Positions 41,887-45,754 of a stretch of DNA of 45,754 bases are shown here, one piece after another. The stretch lies in the NCBI RefSeq assembly GCF_009296165.1, contig NZ_VUAZ01000138.1, forward strand, positions 1-45,754, in the 5' to 3' direction. Each line of letters opens with the position of its first letter. The stretch's first letter is position 1. Made by a program: the position numbers and the translations under genes. Below the pieces are notes generated by a model that searched no databases, had not been told where the DNA came from, and saw nothing but the letters and a program-made list of their open reading frames with translations. Origin of the DNA: Pseudomonas kitaguniensis. Lineage in GTDB: Bacteria; Pseudomonadota; Gammaproteobacteria; Pseudomonadales; Pseudomonadaceae.

Positions 41887-43646
41887 GGTTCGGGCGTCTC
41901 CAGCGCAATAGGCAAGGTCAGGGTAAATACGGCGCCGTCGCCATGGTTGCCGGCGACCAAGCGCCCGCCCAGTTCGTGCACGATGGCGTAGGACACCGCC
42001 AACCCGAGGCCGAGCCCATCACCCACGGGTTTGGTCGTAAAGAACGGGTCGAACACGTTGTTCAGGTGTGCCTCGGCAATCCCGCCGCCGCTGTCGCTGA
42101 CGCTAAGCTGCCACAGTTGCTCATCGCCGTGCAGGCGGATTTCCAGGCGTTTGCGCGGCTTGCCGGCCATTGCATCAAGGGCGTTGCGCAGCAGGTTGAT
42201 CAACACCTGTTCCAGGCGGATTGCATCACCACGTACCCAGGCCGGGCGAGTCAGGTCCAGCACCACGCCGATGGCTTCATCGCGCAGGCGCGCGTCGAGC
42301 AAGTGCAGGGACTGGTCGACCACGGTCGCCAGGTCAAGACGTTCGCGCAGGCCGCTCGGGCTCTTGCGCGCGAACGTCTTGAGGTGGCCGGTGAGTGCGG
42401 CCATGCGCGTGAGCATCTCGTCCAGTGGCGTCAGCGCCTTGTAGGCGTCTTCCACGCGGCCGTGGTCGAGCAGCAGCCGCAGAGTTGCTAACTGCATGCG
42501 TTGGGCGGTCAGCGGCTGGTTGATTTCGTGGGCGAGGGCGGCCGACATCTGCCCCAATGCCGCCAGCTTGGCCGATTGCACCAGGCCATCCTGGGCGGTG
42601 CGCAGCGCTTGAGTGCGCTCTTCGACAAGCTGTTCAAGCTCTTCGCGGCTGCGTTGGCGTAAACGGCCGAGGCGCCAGCGTTGGGTCAGGAGCAGCGCCA
42701 GAAACACCAGTGCCAGCCAGGAACCCGCAGCGGCGAGGCCGGCGTTGCGCTGGTCTTCAAAGGCGAACTGCGGTTTGCGCAGCAGGTGCAAGGTCCAGCC
42801 CTCGGCCTTCAAGGGCAAAGATTGCCAGAGATAATTGGCGCTGCCGTCCGGGCCGTTGACGCGCATCAGGTGGCTGTTTTCGTCAAAACGCTGCAACGTT
42901 TGAGCCTCCAGCGGTTGCAGGTGTTTTTTGTCGTATTGGCGGGTGGCCGCAAGGTCGGCGAGGTCGTCGGCCGTCAACGCACGCAGGTTGCGATAACGCC
43001 AGCCGGGCTGGGTGGCGATAAACACAATGCCGCGCGCATCGCTGATCAGTAGCAGGTCGTTGCCTTGAGCCCACTCGCGTTCAAGTTCGGGGAATTCCAG
43101 CTTGACTACCATGGCGCCGAGGAACTGTTCATGTTCATCGACCACGGCGCTTGAGAGGAAGTAACCCGGAATGCCGGTGGTCACCCCCACCGCATAAAAG
43201 CGCCCGGTGCCCTGGCTCAAGGTCTGGCTGAAATAAGGCCGAAACGCGTAGTTGTGCCCGACGTAGCTGCTCGGCAGGTTCCAGTTACTCGCCGCCACGG
43301 CCAGGCCGGTACGGTCCATCAGTTCGAGGGTAGAAGATTGCGCGGCGCCATTGATGCGCGCCAGTTTGCGGTTGAGCACGTCTTGGGTGGTGGCATCCAG
43401 CGGGCTTTTCAACGCGCTGATCATTTCCGAGTCCAGCGCCAATACGGCGGGGAGGGCGCGGTAGCGTTCGATCAGGGTGTGCAGCGAGTTGCCGTACAGC
43501 GTGAGCTGTTGATGGGCGCGGGCGGCGTCGTCGACCAACGCCTGGCGCTCGGCATGGCGCGTGGCCAAGGCAGCGGCCAGCACCGCGCCGGCGATGATCA
43601 GCAGCGAGTAGAAGGTCAGGCGCAGCGGGCGAGGGATCACGATCAT
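41880..43646 (-). CDS. mifS: MifS sensor histidine kinase (DctB type)
   Basis: 588 aa. TM1 at about 10-30, a large periplasmic region of about 260 residues with DctB-like double-PAS/CACHE features (FRPYFSQTLSQGTGRFYAVGVTTG and PGYFLSSAVVDE), TM2 at about 290-310. A coiled linker (SREELEQLVEERTQALR) and a DctB-type H-box ALAHEINQPLTA follow, then N and G boxes (LINLLRNALDAM, SDSGGGIAE, GDGLGLGLAVSYAI). It probably senses a C4/C5 dicarboxylate, most likely alpha-ketoglutarate. ATG at 43646 starts the basic-hydrophobic leader; a longer frame is possible but lacks a ribosome site. Confidence 0.91.
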   Translation of the reverse strand: MIVIPRPLRLTFYSLLIIAGAVLAAALATRHAERQALVDDAARAHQQLTLYGNSLHTLIERYRALPAVLALDSEMISALKSPLDATTQDVLNRKLARINGAAQSSTLELMDRTGLAVAASNWNLPSSYVGHNYAFRPYFSQTLSQGTGRFYAVGVTTGIPGYFLSSAVVDEHEQFLGAMVVKLEFPELEREWAQGNDLLLISDARGIVFIATQPGWRYRNLRALTADDLADLAATRQYDKKHLQPLEAQTLQRFDENSHLMRVNGPDGSANYLWQSLPLKAEGWTLHLLRKPQFAFEDQRNAGLAAAGSWLALVFLALLLTQRWRLGRLRQRSREELEQLVEERTQALRTAQDGLVQSAKLAALGQMSAALAHEINQPLTAQRMQLATLRLLLDHGRVEDAYKALTPLDEMLTRMAALTGHLKTFARKSPSGLRERLDLATVVDQSLHLLDARLRDEAIGVVLDLTRPAWVRGDAIRLEQVLINLLRNALDAMAGKPRKRLEIRLHGDEQLWQLSVSDSGGGIAEAHLNNVFDPFFTTKPVGDGLGLGLAVSYAIVHELGGRLVAGNHGDGAVFTLTLPIALETPEPC

Positions 43647-43718
43647 ACGGTGATGGGCAGGCACGGTAAGGGGTGGGCACCATAGCATGCGCGGCCTGGA
43701 TCTTGTGGGGCCTGGCTT

Positions 43719-43742
43719 TTGTGTGGGGGCTTGTGTGGGGGC
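43719..43742. repeat. 12-bp tandem duplication next to a REP
   Basis: TTGTGTGGGGGC occurs twice head to tail, followed directly by TTATGTGGAAAGGGGC, the left arm of the REP pair. It looks like slippage duplication of the REP outer end. Confidence 0.75.
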
Positions 43743-43744
43743 TT

Positions 43745-43834
43745 ATGTGGAAAGGGGCTTGCTCCCGATGGCAGTGTGTCAGCTGCGCACAGGCTGACTG
43801 ACACTCACTCATCGGCAGCAAGCCCCCTCCCACA
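43745..43834. repeat. Twin REP element
   Basis: Left unit TGTGGAAAGGGGCTTGCTCC, right unit GCAGCAAGCCCCCTCCCACA, inverted. The centre holds the complementary GTGTGTCAG and CTGACTGACAC. It lies between mifS and the fumarase gene. Confidence 0.9.
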
Positions 43835-43872
43835 TTTACTGCGTTCAGCGTTTGTCCTAGCGGGTGAGGTGC

Positions 43873-45396
43873 TTACTGCACTTCTACCGCCAGGCTTTCA
43901 CTGATTTTTTTCTGCCAGATGGCAGGACCGGTGATGTGTACGGATTCGCCTTTGCTGTCCACCGCAACGGTGACCGGCATGTCTTTCACGTCGAACTCGT
44001 AGATCGCTTCCATGCCCAGTTCGGCGAACGCGACGACGCGCGACTTCTTGATAGCTTGCGCCACCAGGTAAGCCGCGCCGCCGACGGCCATCAAGTACAC
44101 CGCTTTGTGGTCTTTGATCGCTTCGATGGCGGTTGGGCCGCGCTCGGATTTGCCGATCATGCCCAGCAGGCCGGTTTGCTCAAGGATCTGACGGGTGAAC
44201 TTGTCCATCCGCGTCGCGGTGGTCGGGCCAGCAGGGCCAACCACTTCTTCGCGCACCGGATCAACCGGGCCGACGTAGTAGATGAAGCGGCCCTTGAGGT
44301 CTACCGGCAGGGTTTCGCCCTTGTTCAGCATCTCGACCATGCGCTTGTGCGCCGCGTCGCGACCGGTGAGCATTTTGCCGTTGAGCAACACGGTTTCGCC
44401 CGGCTTCCAGCTCTGCACGTCTTCCGGGGTCAGGGTGTCGAGGTTGACACGGCGGGCCGACGGGCCAGCCTCCCAAACGATTTCCGGGTAGGCGTCCAAC
44501 GATGGCGCTTCCAGCGAGGCCGGGCCGGAACCATCCAGCACGAAGTGCGCGTGGCGGGTGGCGGCGCAGTTGGGGATCATGCACACCGGCAGCGAGGCGG
44601 CGTGGGTCGGGTAGTCCATGATTTTGACGTCGAGCACGGTGGTCAGGCCACCCAGGCCCTGGGCGCCGATGCCCAGTTGGTTGACCTTCTCGAACAGCTC
44701 CAGGCGCATCTCTTCGATACGGTTGGAGGGGCCGCGCTTTTTCAGCTCATGAATGTCGATGGACTCCATCAACACTTCCTTGGCCATCACCGCCGCTTTC
44801 TCGGCGGTGCCGCCAATGCCGATGCCGAGCATGCCCGGTGGGCACCAGCCGGCGCCCATGGTCGGAACAGTCTTGAGTACCCAGTCGACGATCGAGTCGG
44901 ACGGGTTGAGCATGGCCATTTTCGACTTGTTCTCGGAACCGCCGCCCTTGGCCGCCACGTCCACTTCCACGGTGTTACCCGGGACGATGGAGTAGTGGAT
45001 CACCGCCGGGGTGTTGTCCTTGGTGTTTTTACGCGCGCCTGCCGGGTCGGCGAGGATCGATGCACGCAGCACGTTTTCCGGCAGGTTGTACGCCTGGCGC
45101 ACGCCTTGGTTGATCATGTCGTCCAGGCCCATGGTGGCGCCGTCCCAACGTACGTCCATGCCCACGCGCACGAACACGGTGACGATACCGGTGTCCTGGC
45201 AGATCGGACGATGGCCGGTGGCGCACATGCGCGAGTTGATCAAAATTTGCGCAATGGAGTCACGCGCTGCCGGCGATTCTTCGCGCAGGTAGGCTTCGTG
45301 CATCGCCTGGATGAAGTCAACGGGGTGGTAATAGGAAATGAATTGCAGGGCGTCGGCAACGCTCTGAATCAGGTCGTCTTGTTTGATCACGGTCAT
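43873..45396 (-). CDS. Fumarate hydratase, class I (iron-sulfur)
   Basis: 507 aa homodimeric [4Fe-4S] enzyme of the citric-acid cycle, hydrating fumarate to L-malate. Both domains are fused as usual: an alpha part (RPICQDTGIVTVFVRVG, GAGWCPPGMLGIGIGG, MIPNCAATRHAHF, with Cys residues positioned for the cluster) and a beta part (GRDAAHKRMVEMLNKGE, YVGPVDP, GPTTATRMDKF, MIGKSERG, ELGMEAIYEF). GAGGAG eight bases before the ATG fixes the start. It makes carbon-cycle sense beside an alpha-ketoglutarate carrier, but it is separated from mifS by a REP and is probably independently expressed. Confidence 0.96.
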   Translation of the reverse strand: MTVIKQDDLIQSVADALQFISYYHPVDFIQAMHEAYLREESPAARDSIAQILINSRMCATGHRPICQDTGIVTVFVRVGMDVRWDGATMGLDDMINQGVRQAYNLPENVLRASILADPAGARKNTKDNTPAVIHYSIVPGNTVEVDVAAKGGGSENKSKMAMLNPSDSIVDWVLKTVPTMGAGWCPPGMLGIGIGGTAEKAAVMAKEVLMESIDIHELKKRGPSNRIEEMRLELFEKVNQLGIGAQGLGGLTTVLDVKIMDYPTHAASLPVCMIPNCAATRHAHFVLDGSGPASLEAPSLDAYPEIVWEAGPSARRVNLDTLTPEDVQSWKPGETVLLNGKMLTGRDAAHKRMVEMLNKGETLPVDLKGRFIYYVGPVDPVREEVVGPAGPTTATRMDKFTRQILEQTGLLGMIGKSERGPTAIEAIKDHKAVYLMAVGGAAYLVAQAIKKSRVVAFAELGMEAIYEFDVKDMPVTVAVDSKGESVHITGPAIWQKKISESLAVEVQ

Positions 45397-45430
45397 GAGT
45401 CGCGCTCCTCTATAAGGGAACATTCAATAA

Positions 45431-45469
45431 AGGTGGCTTCAGTGTTGCATCGGTCGGCTGAAGCCACCT
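45431..45469 (-). terminator. Hairpin upstream of the fumarase gene
   Basis: AGGTGGCTTCAG and CTGAAGCCACCT form a perfect 12-bp stem with a 15-base loop. On the minus strand it is followed by TTTATTG. It ends 35 bases before the fumarase ATG. It may terminate a transcript coming from beyond the window, or act as a leader or attenuator structure. Confidence 0.5.
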
Positions 45470-45609
45470 TTCCAAGGCACGCCAAAGTGGTGCAGGCGCG
45501 ACGCTAAAAAGGCGCGGCAGTATAACCCGGTGCGGTAGCCGATACACCCGACTATGGTCAAAGTCTGTGGGAGGTCCTACTGGATCTTTGATGTCGCGCT
45601 GTCGCGCGG

Positions 45610-45754
45610 CAAACGGGCTTGGGATGTTCTTCAGGTTGGGTATATATCCGGTATTGGGGTTATGGCTTATATCGGTTTCGCTCTTACAGCGAGTCACTTT
45701 TGATAGATCCGGAAGCCGGCCCAGTCAAAAGTGACCAAAACGCTCTCGCCCCAC
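45610..45754. repeat. Probable dispersed repeat, cut by the window end
   Basis: The run with GGTATATATCCGGTATTG, TTCGCTCTTACAGCGAGTCA and CAAAAGTGACCAAAACGCTC resembles a sequence I know as recurring in many Pseudomonas genomes. An 11-bp inverted repeat, GTCACTTTTGA (45693-45703) and TCAAAAGTGAC (45725-45735), is visible. The far end is not in the window. Confidence 0.5.

Larger units (their letters stand above)
45397..45754. other. Fumarase leader region and window end
   Basis: 358 bases with no gene that I can support. It holds the leader hairpin at 45431-45469, about 130 bases with no clear feature, and from about 45610 a stretch that resembles a dispersed Pseudomonas repeat and runs off the window. 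Confidence 0.6.

Noticed and set aside
29436..43834. CRISPR array made of the repeated GTGGGAGCGGGCTTGCTCGC units
   Set aside because: The units are palindromic pairs kilobases apart, not short direct repeats with regular spacers, and no cas genes are present.
43864..45507. Open frame of over 500 codons opposite the fumarase gene
   Set aside because: Antisense shadow, rich in His, Arg and Val, extending past both ends of the real gene without signals.

Overview
The window is ordinary chromosomal DNA from a Pseudomonas of the fluorescens group. The evidence is the GC-rich coding bias, the colR-colS-methyltransferase-wapQ operon, the gapA/edd-glk-gltR-gtrS block, a MifS/MifR pair beside a dicarboxylate carrier, and many copies of the REP element that begins TGTGGGAGCGGGCTTGCTCGCGA. 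I see no phage, insertion sequence, CRISPR array or integrated island. I do not see a clearly new multi-gene system. The most interesting material is regulatory and is set out in the findings.

Left third (1-17150). An initiator tRNA-fMet precedes the SOS polymerase gene dinB, which has a LexA box. Next come proS with a downstream lipoprotein gene, ampG with an alkyltransferase-like gene, a DUF481 outer-membrane protein, a HugZ-type haem protein, fxsA and the groES-groEL chaperonin operon. A LtaS-like membrane sulfatase is divergent from the ColRS envelope-stress operon (colR, colS, methyltransferase, wapQ, a 75-aa membrane peptide). A ColR-box-like site lies in front of the sulfatase gene.

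Middle (17172-29371). This part is dominated by iron and haem. It holds a three-gene periplasmic/lipoprotein set (di-haem DUF1111 protein, imelysin, DUF1513), a nitroreductase, a large chemoreceptor and a DUF454 membrane protein. These are followed by a haem signalling and uptake cluster: ECF sigma factor, FecR-type anti-sigma factor, STN-containing TonB receptor and a Pseudomonas-type haem oxygenase. Fur-box-like sites lie before the sigma gene and before the receptor gene.

Right third (29430-45754). This is carbon metabolism. gapA diverges from edd-glk-gltR-gtrS across two HexR operators, covering Entner-Doudoroff catabolism of glucose. Then come an AraC regulator divergent from a small monooxygenase-fold protein, a flavin-reductase-like protein, an alpha-ketoglutarate-type carrier with a sigma-54 promoter and paired upstream sites, the mifR/mifS two-component genes, and class I fumarase. 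The window ends in what looks like the start of a dispersed repeat.

Two genes, the DUF1111 gene and gapA, are each interrupted by loss of a single base. Both could be real mutations or consensus-sequence errors.
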